A stretch of 64,000 nt of DNA from SZUA-309 sp965233675. GTDB lineage: Bacteria > Pseudomonadota > Gammaproteobacteria > Pseudomonadales > Azotimanducaceae. The notes below the pieces were generated by a model that saw nothing but the letters and a program-made list of their open reading frames with translations, searched no databases and was not told the origin of the DNA. This document shows positions 43,540-53,400 of the stretch, in pieces. The position numbers and the translations under genes were made by a program. The DNA is taken from positions 2,170,001 through 2,234,000 of the forward strand of contig OZ247498.1 in assembly GCA_965233675.1 (NCBI GenBank). The letters are read 5' to 3'. Within the stretch, counting starts at the first letter, position 1. Every line of letters starts with the position of its first letter.

Positions 43540-44517
43540 CCCCGCGCCTTCCGCCAGATAGACCTCGAGCAGCTTCTGCGCCATGGGGTTTTCCAGCCCG
43601 GGAGCCAGATCAGTCACCGATTCGTCGACCCGCTGCATGCGCAGTATGTCCGTGCGCCGAAAACCCGGCAGCCAGCCGCAGAACCTGAAGCCCGACGCTT
43701 GCGCCGAACGCACACCCGCGCCGACGGCCGGGTCACCGAGGCTGAAGTCGATCTGCAGACAAGGCGATTCACTGGCATCCAGGGCCTCGAGCGCCGGACC
43801 GAACGAATCACCCACGGCTTCCACTGCCAGACGGGTGAGGCCCCGTTTGTGAAACTGTCGGCTCTGAACATCGCCTTCGCCTCCGGCCGCCGCCGTCGAG
43901 GTTGACCAGCGACGAGGCAGCCCGGTAGGCGCAATCAACTCGGCGAGCAACCCCTCATACGCCACCGGCAGATAGCCTTCGAATGGCGCGCCGGGGGTAT
44001 AGGGCTCGTAGACGATGGTGGCCGCTTTTCGCCTGGAACTGCCCCTGGAATTACCCCTGGAACTGCCCCTGTCCCCCACCCTGCCGTGGGTTTCCGACGG
44101 GACGTAGCCGAGCATCAGCCCCGTCTCGAATCCCGCTTTCACCGACTGCCGCTGCATGATGTGGTGATCGGTAGTCGGATAGTGCACAAATCCCTGATAG
44201 GCCAGGTCCCGGCACCAGGCGGACAATTCAGCGCCCACCTTCCAGGCGAGCCCTTTGCCCCGCGCAGCCGGATCCACCACGGTATTGCCGAGTTCCACCA
44301 CGGCTGCGGCAGGCTGGACGGTCATGGCCATATGTCCGAGCAGGTTGCCCGCTTCGTCGAACGCACCAACGCTGCCCAGCACACCCTCGCGCATGGCATC
44401 AGCCAGCGCCGCCGCGTCATAGAACAGTCCGTTGGCATAGGTGTCGCCGTACACGCGCCTGAAACAGGCGGCGATGGCTTGTGCGTCGTCCGGGGTAAGG
44501 CGACGGATGCTTGTCAT
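43510..44517 (-). CDS. GNAT-family acetyltransferase with C-terminal extension
   Basis: The 335-residue protein has an N-terminal GNAT domain (IRRLTPDDAQAIAACFRRVY, and VVDPAARGKGLAWKVGAEL with the acetyl-CoA pyrophosphate loop). About 150 residues of unknown function follow, beginning at a Gly/Ser/Arg-rich linker made by a 12-bp DNA repeat. The N-terminal domain is like those seen in two-domain GNATs. Its end overlaps the P450 gene by 30 bp in the opposite direction, yet both frames are intact. The GST gene lies 4 bp away in the same direction. Confidence 0.85.
   Translation of the reverse strand: MTSIRRLTPDDAQAIAACFRRVYGDTYANGLFYDAAALADAMREGVLGSVGAFDEAGNLLGHMAMTVQPAAAVVELGNTVVDPAARGKGLAWKVGAELSAWCRDLAYQGFVHYPTTDHHIMQRQSVKAGFETGLMLGYVPSETHGRVGDRGSSRGNSRGSSRRKAATIVYEPYTPGAPFEGYLPVAYEGLLAELIAPTGLPRRWSTSTAAAGGEGDVQSRQFHKRGLTRLAVEAVGDSFGPALEALDASESPCLQIDFSLGDPAVGAGVRSAQASGFRFCGWLPGFRRTDILRMQRVDESVTDLAPGLENPMAQKLLEVYLAEGAGSFQSVPDGQ
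44032..44067. repeat. Three 12-bp tandem repeats within the acetyltransferase gene
   Basis: The unit CCTGGAACTGCC (plus strand) repeats three times (44032-44043, 44044-44055 with two changes, 44056-44067). On the coding strand each unit encodes GSSR or GNSR. It makes the linker between the acetyltransferase domain and the C-terminal half and could vary in copy number by slippage. Confidence 0.9.
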
Positions 44518-44520
44518 TGT

Positions 44521-45129
44521 CTAGGTTGCGAAGGCTTTCGCGCAGGCGGGCCGCGCCATGAGCCGCGCCACATAGGCAGCCAGATCGGGCATATCGTCGC
44601 CGATCAGGCCCATCCGGTTACTCATGATGCAGGCGTGACCGAGCATGATGTCTGCGGCGGAAATTTCCCCGGCCAGGTACTCCCTGCCTTCGAGCGCTTC
44701 ATCCACGGGTTTGAGCGCCCGGACCAGCAGCTTCTGTGCCTGGGCCAGCACTGTCTCGTCCCGGCGGTCCGGCGGCAGCAGCAGGGTCTGCACGACGATG
44801 GTGTTGATCGGCGGCATCACCATCCCCTCACAATAGTGGAACCACTGCAGATAGGCCGGAAACTCGCTCGAATCCACCGCCGGTTTCAGTCTGCCCGGCG
44901 CATGGCGCGCCAGCACATACTCGACGATGGCACCGGATTCGAAAATGCTCACATCATCATCGTCCAGTACGGGTACCCGACCCAGCGGGTGGCGGGCCCG
45001 ATGGGCATCCGATTTGAGATCCTCCGGGTGAAAACGCATGGCGTTCAGCTCGTAGGGCAGCTCGAGTTCCTCGAGCAACCAGACGATACGGCCTGCACGG
45101 CTGTTGGGTGCGTGATGCAGCGTCAGCAT
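44521..45129 (-). CDS. Glutathione S-transferase family protein
   Basis: The 202-residue protein begins LTLHHAPNSRAGRIVWLLEE, with the thioredoxin-fold glutathione site completed by LGRVPVLDDDDVSIFESGAI. The C-terminal half is helical. It is the second GST of the window and likely detoxifies electrophiles. Its ATG at 45129 lies directly beside the divergent ATG at 45128, so if the hydrolase starts there the two coding regions would touch; I therefore prefer the GTG at 45197 for the other gene. Confidence 0.9.
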   Translation of the reverse strand: MLTLHHAPNSRAGRIVWLLEELELPYELNAMRFHPEDLKSDAHRARHPLGRVPVLDDDDVSIFESGAIVEYVLARHAPGRLKPAVDSSEFPAYLQWFHYCEGMVMPPINTIVVQTLLLPPDRRDETVLAQAQKLLVRALKPVDEALEGREYLAGEISAADIMLGHACIMSNRMGLIGDDMPDLAAYVARLMARPACAKAFAT

Positions 45130-45196
45130 GAATATCTCCCCGGATCGATTGAGCGTCTACAATAGGCCAATCGCCAATCTCCGGGTAGCCAGCAAC

Positions 45197-46495
45197 GTGA
45201 TCCACCTCCAGACGCCCTTCGTCCTGCTCAGTCTCATCCTGCTGGGTGGCTGTCATTCTCCACTCATGCTCATGCCGACCCCGGAGGTGCTGAAGGATGA
45301 CCGCTTCAACCTCTTCGAAGCCAACCCGCATCCGCTGTCGAGCAACGAACTCGCCACGCTGTACGTCACCACCCGGGCGCCGGATGCCCGCAGGCACGAC
45401 TTCTTCAAGGGAACCGCGGATAAACGCCTGCATTTCGGGTATGCCGAGCTGCGCATCGGCGAGGAAAATCTCAACCTGTTCGAGTTGATCGATCAGTCGA
45501 CGACCGGCGAACGGAAGGAAAAGTTCTCCTGGGATCTGCTCGACGCGCCCGTTCTCTCTTCCATCGATCGACCCGGTGCGGACACACCCGCAGACCCGAT
45601 CCTGCCCGAATCAATGACGGCCGGTATGGAGGCTCTGAACGACCACATTGAGAAAAACCCGATCAAGGAACTCACCATCTACACCCATGGCGCCAACAAC
45701 ACGTTTTACTGGTCTGTGGCCCAGGGCGCGCAGTTTCAGTTTTTCACCGGCAACAACGCCATGGTTCTCACCTTTGCCTGGCCGTCTCCCGGCAGCCTCT
45801 TCCGCTACGGCGCGGACAAACGCCGTTCTAACGCAGCCGCCGCCGACCTCGCTTATCTGATAGAACTGCTATCCCACCATTCCATCGCCACCAGAATCAA
45901 CCTGATCGCCTACAGTGCTGGCGGCCGGGTGGTCGGACGGGCGCTGGCGCAACTGGCACAACGCTATGATGACCCGGAAGCACTCAGGATCGGCCAGGTC
46001 TACCTGACCCAGTCGGACCAGCCCCTTGCGGAATTCGTGGATGATCTGCCGAACTTCTTTCCACTGGTGGAAGGTATGACGGTGACGACAGCCAGCGGGG
46101 ACCCGGTGCTCAGCATGGCCGGAATCACGGATCTCAAGCTGCGTCTCGGCGCCGCGGGTGAGGGAGATGGGATAAAGCTGAACATCAGCGAAGCGCACTA
46201 TCAGCAGGTGGTGGACATCATGAACTCGGACAGAATGGTCCTCATCGATCTGGTCGACGTACCGGCCACCGAGTATCGCTTCACTCATGGTGCCTGGTAC
46301 GACAGCTCCTGGGTGAGCACAGACGTCATGGTCACGTTGCTCGGGGAGCTGACTGCACAAGAGCGAGGCCTGGTAGCCAGGCCGGTAAACGATGTGCGCG
46401 TCTGGGTGTTTCCGGACGACTACCTGGATCGGGTAAAGGGCAACATCCTCAATCGAGCGGAGGCGCGCAAGCAGGCGGTAGCGCCAGATTCATGA
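45197..46495 (+). CDS. Lipoprotein-type alpha/beta hydrolase (DUF900-like)
   Basis: From GTG at 45197 the gene encodes 432 residues. The start IHLQTPFVLLSLILLGGCHS is a lipoprotein signal with lipobox LGGC. The domain that follows is like DUF900 hydrolases: LYVTTRAPDARRHDFFKG, ELTIYTHGANNTFYWSVAQG, FTGNNAMVLTFAWPSPG and the nucleophile elbow AYSAGGRVVGR. An ATG at 45128 would give a non-signal-like leader, so I prefer 45197, although the ribosome site is weak. Its end overlaps the next gene on the other strand by 47 bp. Function unknown beyond hydrolase. Confidence 0.85.
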   Translation: MIHLQTPFVLLSLILLGGCHSPLMLMPTPEVLKDDRFNLFEANPHPLSSNELATLYVTTRAPDARRHDFFKGTADKRLHFGYAELRIGEENLNLFELIDQSTTGERKEKFSWDLLDAPVLSSIDRPGADTPADPILPESMTAGMEALNDHIEKNPIKELTIYTHGANNTFYWSVAQGAQFQFFTGNNAMVLTFAWPSPGSLFRYGADKRRSNAAAADLAYLIELLSHHSIATRINLIAYSAGGRVVGRALAQLAQRYDDPEALRIGQVYLTQSDQPLAEFVDDLPNFFPLVEGMTVTTASGDPVLSMAGITDLKLRLGAAGEGDGIKLNISEAHYQQVVDIMNSDRMVLIDLVDVPATEYRFTHGAWYDSSWVSTDVMVTLLGELTAQERGLVARPVNDVRVWVFPDDYLDRVKGNILNRAEARKQAVAPDS

Positions 46496-47999
46496 ATCGA
46501 CCGATCTCACCCAGCTGATAGTCGAAGAATGGATTGAACGTCTGGCGGAGAAATCCGGCGGCGGACACCCTGAGCGCGCCGGCTTCACCTCGCAGCACCA
46601 GATGTCCGAGCCGAATGTGTCCATCCCCACCGGCGGTGGCGGTTCCGCCGTAGAGTGGATCGTCCGGGGGAAACGGCAACGCGATATGTGACATCGAGTA
46701 CGAACCCGCCGGCCAGAGCGCTTCGAGCTCACAGACCTCACCCGCCCGGCCAGGTCCCGCCCCGGTCAGCGCGCGGACAGTTCGAGCGTCCTCCGCCGTA
46801 TTGCTCACCACCGTAAATTCGAACCCCCGACGCTCATCAGCCATCAGCCCTGCCAGCACCGAGTGTGGATCCCGGGTCAGCAGTGGTTCAATTTCTGTGC
46901 TCCGATTGAAGTCGTAAACCACCAGGGAATGATCGGGCGCCTGCGCACGCCGGGGCAGTCTGTCGTAGAGCACGTCGACCACGGCCGGTACGGCAATGGT
47001 GGTGTCCACAACTGACTGGAAAGTGAGTATGGGCGGCATCCGGTCCAGCTGACCGATGTCTGCCGCCGCAGCGAGCCGGGCATCCACCTGGCTGGCCAGG
47101 CGCCACACCTGCACGGCGGCGTTCAAGGGAAAGGACCGGTATTTGAAGGGGTCGTACTCGAGCTCGATGCTGTTCCAGGCGACCTTCTCCAATCCGAGCA
47201 CACGGCCAAGCCTGGCCTGCCAGGGTGTGAGGGCGGCAAGCGGCGTGATCCCCATCGCGGGAGAGAACAGCACCAGGCCATCCGGCAATGGAAGCCCGTT
47301 CGACGTGCCCTGTTCCGCCAGCGCGTCCAGAGACAGCTGAATCGCCAGCGGCCCGCCGGTGGAATATCCGAATATATAGAGCGGCTTGTTGCATGCCCTG
47401 CCATCGCACAGCACCCGCTCGAGATGCCGGGCAGCGAGAACCACGGCAGCATACATGTCTTCCCAGGTGGTGCGGGTGAGACTGGCCGGCGCGGTGCCAT
47501 GACCGGGATAACGAAGCCCGACCACGTGCAGGCTCTGATCATGCAGCCGCTCTGCCAGCGCGCTCAGACTGTAGGGCGAGTCAGACATGCCATGCAGCAT
47601 CAGCACGCCGCCAACCGGGTCACTGTGCGCAAGCTCGTAGCTCCGATTCCAGTCCCGCGCCCAGCGCTTGGGTGACGACATCGAGTCCGGTGCATAGCGA
47701 TTGATGATGTTTGCGGGGTTTGACGGCAGAGGATCAATCACTTCCTCGGCCAGCTCCGCGAATAACGCATCCTCCAGGTCCAGATAGCCCTGAAAACTGT
47801 GCACCCCGCTGCCGGCATGAAATTCGGACGGCAGCACCGCCCGGTGCCAGATATCCAGATCTTCACGGCTTTCCAGATAGACGAGGGCGCCGGTTACCAG
47901 AACGAGGAAGGCACCCGATATCCCATAGATCAGGAAGAGTGCCATATGCCGGGCGAAGCGTTTCATCCACGATCCCTGAGTATGATTCCAGTCCGTCAT
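46449..47999 (-). CDS. Membrane-anchored alpha/beta hydrolase (lysophospholipase-like)
   Basis: From the ATG at 47999 (AGGA seven bases upstream) the gene encodes 516 residues. An N-terminal hydrophobic anchor (about 18-40, ALFLIYGISGAFLVLVTGAL) is followed by an alpha/beta hydrolase domain with LMLHGMSDSPYSLSALAERL, GYPGHGTAP-type RYPGHGTAP, and nucleophile elbow FGYSTGG. A second part of about 120 residues ends the protein. The catalytic domain should lie in the periplasm or at the inner-membrane face. The stop region overlaps the convergent lipoprotein hydrolase by 47 bp. Confidence 0.88.
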   Translation of the reverse strand: MTDWNHTQGSWMKRFARHMALFLIYGISGAFLVLVTGALVYLESREDLDIWHRAVLPSEFHAGSGVHSFQGYLDLEDALFAELAEEVIDPLPSNPANIINRYAPDSMSSPKRWARDWNRSYELAHSDPVGGVLMLHGMSDSPYSLSALAERLHDQSLHVVGLRYPGHGTAPASLTRTTWEDMYAAVVLAARHLERVLCDGRACNKPLYIFGYSTGGPLAIQLSLDALAEQGTSNGLPLPDGLVLFSPAMGITPLAALTPWQARLGRVLGLEKVAWNSIELEYDPFKYRSFPLNAAVQVWRLASQVDARLAAAADIGQLDRMPPILTFQSVVDTTIAVPAVVDVLYDRLPRRAQAPDHSLVVYDFNRSTEIEPLLTRDPHSVLAGLMADERRGFEFTVVSNTAEDARTVRALTGAGPGRAGEVCELEALWPAGSYSMSHIALPFPPDDPLYGGTATAGGDGHIRLGHLVLRGEAGALRVSAAGFLRQTFNPFFDYQLGEIGRFMNLALPPACAPPLD

Positions 48000-48052
48000 C
48001 TTAGTATCCTGCAGCGGCACCGAGATAGCCTGGACACTGTGGCACAACACCA

Positions 48053-48574
48053 ATGCAATCCGCTCAGAGCATAATCAGAGCCCTCTACCGCATCGTATTC
48101 CGAGGCGGAACGCCGCAGCGCATCCAGTTTTCCGCTGCACTGATGGTGACCGCCATCGCCGTCACCGTGACCTCCACCCTCATCGGCGGCAGATTCTTCT
48201 TCCGACTCTCCGCCATCGAACTCGGCCTGGTGCTGTTCACATTGCTTTCCGGACTCTACATCGGCGCGGCGCTCCTGACCCGCACCGTGCCAAGGATCCG
48301 GCTGCGAGCGAGTCTGCTGACACAACTGCTGCTGCTCGGTCTGGCAGCCACGATTTTCGTCCTTCTGATCCCGGCTCGGGAGTTGCATGCGCTCGTCGTG
48401 CCTGTATCGGGTGCTGCGGTAGGCCTGGGTCTGCTCAGCGGGACCACCAACGTCCTCCACTACGCAAAGGGCGGGAGCCGCGCCGGCGCCGCCCTGCTCG
48501 CTCTCGTTTTTGCGGCTGCCCTCGGCGGTTTCTACGCCACCCTGCGCTGGTTGCTCGAGACGGTATTCTCCTGA
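48053..48574 (+). CDS. Small integral membrane protein of unknown function
   Basis: The 173-residue protein has four predicted membrane spans (about 26-46, 54-76, 88-108, 116-136, possibly a fifth at 146-165) and no recognised domain. It is immediately followed by the M56-like gene, 2 bp away on the same strand, so the two should be co-translated. It starts close to the divergent hydrolase gene. I cannot name a family. Confidence 0.75.
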   Translation: MQSAQSIIRALYRIVFRGGTPQRIQFSAALMVTAIAVTVTSTLIGGRFFFRLSAIELGLVLFTLLSGLYIGAALLTRTVPRIRLRASLLTQLLLLGLAATIFVLLIPARELHALVVPVSGAAVGLGLLSGTTNVLHYAKGGSRAGAALLALVFAAALGGFYATLRWLLETVFS

Positions 48575-48576
48575 GG

Positions 48577-49806
48577 ATGGCGGATGCCACGCCGCAGGCT
48601 TTTCTTGCCACGCCGCAGGCGCTTTTCGCCACGCCGCAGGCGCTTCTACTTGACGCGATTGCGTGGCTCGATGCGATGCCGGATGGCGCTCGGGCGGCGC
48701 TCGCCGCGGGTTTCCTCATGGTTTTTCTGCGATATTTCGAGACCCGGATTCCCACCTTCGAAATCCAGTACGGTCAGTCGTTCCGCAAGACCGCCCTGGT
48801 CGCTCTGGTACTCATTCCCGCCTTTGTCTGGCTGGTCCCGGCCAGCCGCATGACGGTCTACGTGGAAGCGCTCGAACCCGCAACAGACAGCGTGCATCTG
48901 TTCTGGTTCAGCCTGCTCGGGCTCTGGCTGGCGGGCTTACTTGTTTCGCTCACAGCACTGACGCGCGCTCAGCTCGTGCTGCGCACGGAGCTGAACGGAC
49001 TGCAGACGATCGATGACGAAAAGCTTCTGAGTCGGCTCGCCCACTGGCAACGCCGGCTCGGCGTTGGAGGAGGCGTGGACGATGACATCAGCCTGCTGGA
49101 AGTTCCAGGCAGCGAACCGCGCTTTCTCACCGCCGGCCGACACGTCGCCTTTCCCGCTGCAGCCCGGCACTGGCCAGGCAACCAGCAGGATGTACTCCTC
49201 ATCATCAGCCTGGCGCACCTCAAACGGCGGCATCGACGCTGGCATGGAATCGGCTGGCTGGTGAGTTGCCTCTACTGGCCCGTGCCCTGGGTACAGAAGC
49301 TGTCTGGCAACCTGATCCGGGACTTCCAGCAATCGGCGGATAAACTGGCCGAGTCCTGCTATCAGGATCGACTCGGCTACGATCGCGCGCTGCGGCAACT
49401 CGCCCAGCGCCTGGAGCCACCCCGCCGCGGTCGTTCGGCGACGGCGACACAGGGTAACGGCAGCGCACCAGACCTCAAATCCAGACTGACATCCGCCTTG
49501 CAGGACTACGCGACGGCCCTCAAGCGACTGCTCACTCCGGCCGTTGAGCCCGACTGGGAGCTGGCCGATCTGCTCAGCGAACGCAGTGCGGATCATCGTC
49601 TCACCTGGACCGACCCCTACGATCGCGTGGTTCTCTTTGTTGGCCAGGCGGCCTTTCTTGCCTTCCTGTTAACCGGCACCACCCTCGAAGAGCGTCCGCC
49701 GGAAATCGATTACGAGTACTCCTTCCCCTTCGAGCTGCTGTGGAAGGAACACTTCCACCGAAACCAGGAACTGGAGGAAATGGTTCAACCGGCACCTCCC
49801 TCCTGA
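48577..49806 (+). CDS. Multi-spanning membrane protein with degenerate M56 (BlaR1-like) region
   Basis: The 409-residue protein begins with a 21-bp DNA repeat that encodes ATPQALF-type units, then has membrane segments (about 40-55, 72-88, 107-127, and one near 360-376). The segment IISLAHLKRRHRRWH near residue 210, followed by a hydrophobic stretch and RDFQQSADKLAESCYQDRLG, has the layout of the M56 peptidase region of BlaR1/MecR1 proteins (HELAHIKRRD...WWL...ERExACDxWAL). The His-Glu that should precede LAH is replaced by Ile-Ser, so zinc-protease activity is doubtful. It looks co-transcribed with the small membrane protein upstream. Confidence 0.7.
   Translation: MADATPQAFLATPQALFATPQALLLDAIAWLDAMPDGARAALAAGFLMVFLRYFETRIPTFEIQYGQSFRKTALVALVLIPAFVWLVPASRMTVYVEALEPATDSVHLFWFSLLGLWLAGLLVSLTALTRAQLVLRTELNGLQTIDDEKLLSRLAHWQRRLGVGGGVDDDISLLEVPGSEPRFLTAGRHVAFPAAARHWPGNQQDVLLIISLAHLKRRHRRWHGIGWLVSCLYWPVPWVQKLSGNLIRDFQQSADKLAESCYQDRLGYDRALRQLAQRLEPPRRGRSATATQGNGSAPDLKSRLTSALQDYATALKRLLTPAVEPDWELADLLSERSADHRLTWTDPYDRVVLFVGQAAFLAFLLTGTTLEERPPEIDYEYSFPFELLWKEHFHRNQELEEMVQPAPPS
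48586..48648 (+). repeat. Three 21-bp tandem repeats at the 5' end of a coding region
   Basis: The unit begins GCCACGCCGCAGG and repeats three times (48586-48606, 48607-48627, 48628-48648) with one to four base changes. Each encodes ATPQAxx, so the three copies are in frame and make the start of the membrane protein. Slippage could vary its length. Confidence 0.93.
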
Positions 49807-49884
49807 CGGCAACTACGTATATCCACCCTCGCACTCACCCGGGAGAATCGTCTTTTCGACAGCAGAACACGCGGAGGTGACATC

Positions 49885-50367
49885 GTGCTCAAGGAAGTCA
49901 GCGGAGACATTCTTCTCTCCAATGCCCAGGTCGTTGCCCACGGGGTGGCTCCGGCCGATCATTTCAATCAGGGCCTGGCCTTGAGTCTGCGTGAACAGTA
50001 TCCCGCCATGGCGAAGGACTTCCGGCACTACTGCCAGCTGAATCACCCCAAAGCCGGCGAACTCTGGGTCTGGGCGGGCGCCGACGGTAAGCGGGTGGTG
50101 AACCTGATGGTTCAGGAAGAAGCGCCGAGCAATCAATCCCGGCCCGGCAAGGCAACCACCCATACGGTCAATGTGGCGCTGAGAAACCTGCGCACGCTGA
50201 TCGAAGAGGAAGGCTTCGAGAGCATTGCACTTCCCCGGCTGGCGACCGGTGTGGGCGGTCTCGACTGGGACGACGTGCTGCCGCTGATCGAGAATCACCT
50301 CGGTGATCTGGACCTCCCCGTCTACGTCTACACCAGCTTCAAGGCCGGAGAACCCGCCGCGGAATAG
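49885..50367 (+). CDS. Macro-domain protein (ADP-ribose-binding, TARG1/DarG-like)
   Basis: The 160-residue protein is a single macro domain: MLKEVSGDILLSNAQVVAHG at the N-terminus, ADHFNQGLALSLREQYPAM in the ligand-binding loop, and LPRLATGVGGLDWDDVLPLI in the phosphate-binding GVGGLDW stretch. It resembles the TARG1/DarG/YmdB branch that hydrolyses ADP-ribose from proteins, DNA or RNA. The start is GTG at 49885 with CGGAGGTGA upstream. There is no DarT toxin gene beside it. Located between an M56-like gene and an amidohydrolase gene. Confidence 0.9.
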   Translation: MLKEVSGDILLSNAQVVAHGVAPADHFNQGLALSLREQYPAMAKDFRHYCQLNHPKAGELWVWAGADGKRVVNLMVQEEAPSNQSRPGKATTHTVNVALRNLRTLIEEEGFESIALPRLATGVGGLDWDDVLPLIENHLGDLDLPVYVYTSFKAGEPAAE

Positions 50368-50445
50368 CCTCCAGGAGCCGGCGCGCACTGGCGGGCTTCC
50401 GCCACATCGCCCATACTCCGGGCCTTCAGAAAGAGGGGGTTCGGA

Positions 50446-53400
50446 ATGAAAACGGCGACGCGAACCGCGTTGACCGGCGTGGCAATCGCCGGTTGTCTCT
50501 ACGGCTGTGGTGATGCACCGGCCACACCGGAAACAGAAGCACCCACGGACCAGATTCAAACAGCCGCTCAGGCTCCCACGCCGGAACCGGCCACGAGCGA
50601 GACAATCGGTGGCAAGCTGCCCGTCACCGTCAGCGAAGGCACCAACCTCTCTTTCGCACTGAGCCCGGATGGCCAGACCCTCGTCTTCAGCCTCCAGGGC
50701 GTGCTTTTCAGCGCCCCTGCAACAGGCGGTCCGGCCACCGCACTTACCGACTACTATCAGGACGCCAGGGAGCCGGTCTGGAACCGGGACGGCAGCCTCA
50801 TCCTCTATCACGGTTATCGCAGTGGCAACTGGGATCTCTGGTCTCTGCCGAGCACGGGTGGCGATCCGCTGCCGCTGACCACGGATGCCTTCGATGACAG
50901 AGAACCCCAGGTCTCGCCCAGCGGGGGTCAGATTGCCTTCTCATCCGACAGAAGCGGTAATTACGATATCTGGCTGCTCTCCGTTGCGGACGGCAGCCTG
51001 ACCCAGGTCACTGCCACGCCGGAGAACGAGGCCGGCCCGACCTGGTCTCCCGACGGCAACGAAATCGCCTATTCAGTCAGCATCGATCGACGAACCACAG
51101 AGATCAGAAGCACCAGTCTGATCACCCTGGAAACCCGCATGCTGGCCAGCGAAGTCGGCAGTGTGGCCGGACTATCCTGGCATCCTGACGGTGATCGCCT
51201 CGTCTATCAGAACGCGGTGCCCGGCGGCACCATGCTCAAAGCTCTGACGCCAGCGACAGGTATCAGAGAAACTCTGAGCCAGCCCGACGATGATGTTTTC
51301 CCCTTCCGCAGTGACTGGATGGCTGACGGCACCCTCCTCTATGCCGCCAACGGCGGTATTCAGCGCCAGGCTGCTGACGGCACACGCACGCCGGTGCCGT
51401 TCGAAGCCACCTTCGAACTCGATCGACCTGACTACGAACGCCACCGACGTGACCATGACGACGTCGCCATGCGCCAGGCCCTCGGTCTGTCTCAGCCGGT
51501 CATCTCTGCGGATGGACAGCAGGTTGCATTCACCGCCCTGGGTGATCTGTGGCTCTGGTCGCCGGACACCCAGTCGCTGAGGAACGTGACTGAAAGCCCC
51601 TTCGCTGAACGCTCGCCCCGATATTCCCCGGACGGGAATCGAATCGCCTACATCTCGGATCGCGGCACCGAAGGGGCTCAGCGCACAGGCTTGTGGATCT
51701 ATGACATCGCCCAGGACACACACACCCAGGTGAGTCTGCCGAGTACGTCCGTATCCGCCCCGGCCTGGTCCCCGGACGGAAATTCCGTTGCCCTGTTTGC
51801 GAGCATCGCCGGAAGCCCGCTTGCCAGTCAGCTCACCATCGCCAATCTGGAAGATGGCAGCCTCACGCCCGTGCACACGCCCATACCGGCTCAGGGCATT
51901 TCCTGGAGTAGCGACGGCGCTTTCGTGGCGACGACCGAACTCGCGCCTTATTCGAGCCGCTATCGGGAAGGCGTGTATCAGATGATCGTCACTTCGCCGG
52001 CCACGGGAGAGCAGTACCAGGTGGAGCCGGTCGCGCACAGGAGCATGACCAACGTCTCCCTCACCCCGTTCGGTCAGGCCATGACCTATATCCAGGACGG
52101 TCAGCTCTGGCAGCAGGATCTGTCTGAAGACTTTCAACCGATGGGTTATCCCGAACCACTGACAGCCGGTCTCACGGACACACCGAGCTGGAGCAGTGGC
52201 GGCCAGTATCTGGTCTACATGAATGCGGATCGCATGATGCGTCTGAACGTGGACACCGGTGCAGCCGAAGACATCACACCCCCCGTCGAATGGCGGCCTC
52301 TGATCATCACCGCCAGCTGGACACTCAAGGTCGGCCGACTGTTCGATGGCACCGGCGACCGCTATCTCGAGAACGTGCTGATCACCATTGATGGCAACCG
52401 CATCGTCAGCATCGAGCCGGATGCAGTCGACGCAGTGGCTGATCTGGACGCCTCGGACAAAGCCGCCTTTCCCGGGCTGTTCGAGATGCACGCGCACATG
52501 GGCGATGTCAGCGAACCTCAGGGCCGGGCCTGGCTTGCCTGGGGCGTGACCAGCGTCCGGGATCCGGGCTCCGACCCCTACGTGGCGAAAGAACGCCAGG
52601 AAATCTGGGACAGCGGCACCTTTGCCGGACCGCGCACCCACGTCACCGGCTATCTGACGGATGGCAACCGGGTGTACTACTCCGTGGCGGAAGGTATCGG
52701 CTCTGACGTACACCTGGACAGAGCGCTGGACCGGGCTGCCCGGCTGAAGCTCGACTTCATAAAAACCTATGTGCGGCTGCCCGATCACCGTCAGGAACGC
52801 GTGCTCGAGTTCGCCCATGAAAACGGCATTCCGGTTACTTCACACGAGCTTTTTCCTGCAGTCGCTTACGGCATGGACCATGTGGAACACATCGGCGGCA
52901 CCAGCCGCCGAGGCTATCAGCCGAAGGTGTCGGCGCTCGGACGAAGCTACGACGACGTCATTCAACTGCTGGCGCAATCCGGTATGGGCATCACGCCCAC
53001 CGCCGTACTCCCCGGCTACGCCGTGATAGCCGAGGAAGAATCCGATCTCTTCGCCACCCCGCAGTTCGACTATTTCTACGGTGCCAACGGCCGCCAGGCC
53101 GCAGCCATGCTCTCCCGTATGTTCGGTCCCGGCGCGGCCGGCACGGCGGAAAACAACGGCCGCTTCCTGAAGGCACTGGCGGACGCGGAGGCACTCGTGG
53201 TCAGCGGCACGGACGCACCGTTCGTCCCATACGGCGCCGGTCTGCATGCAGAGCTCCGCCTGTACGCACGGGCCGGACTCACACCCGCCCAGATCCTGAA
53301 ATCAGCCTCCGTCAATGCCGCCAGAGCGGCAGGGGTGGATCACGACATCGGCACCCTTCGTCCCGGCATGATCGCCGATCTGGTCGTGGTGGATGGAGAC

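Noticed and set aside
51172..52818. 548-codon minus-strand open frame
   Set aside because: Antisense to the propeller/amidohydrolase gene and without domain pattern.
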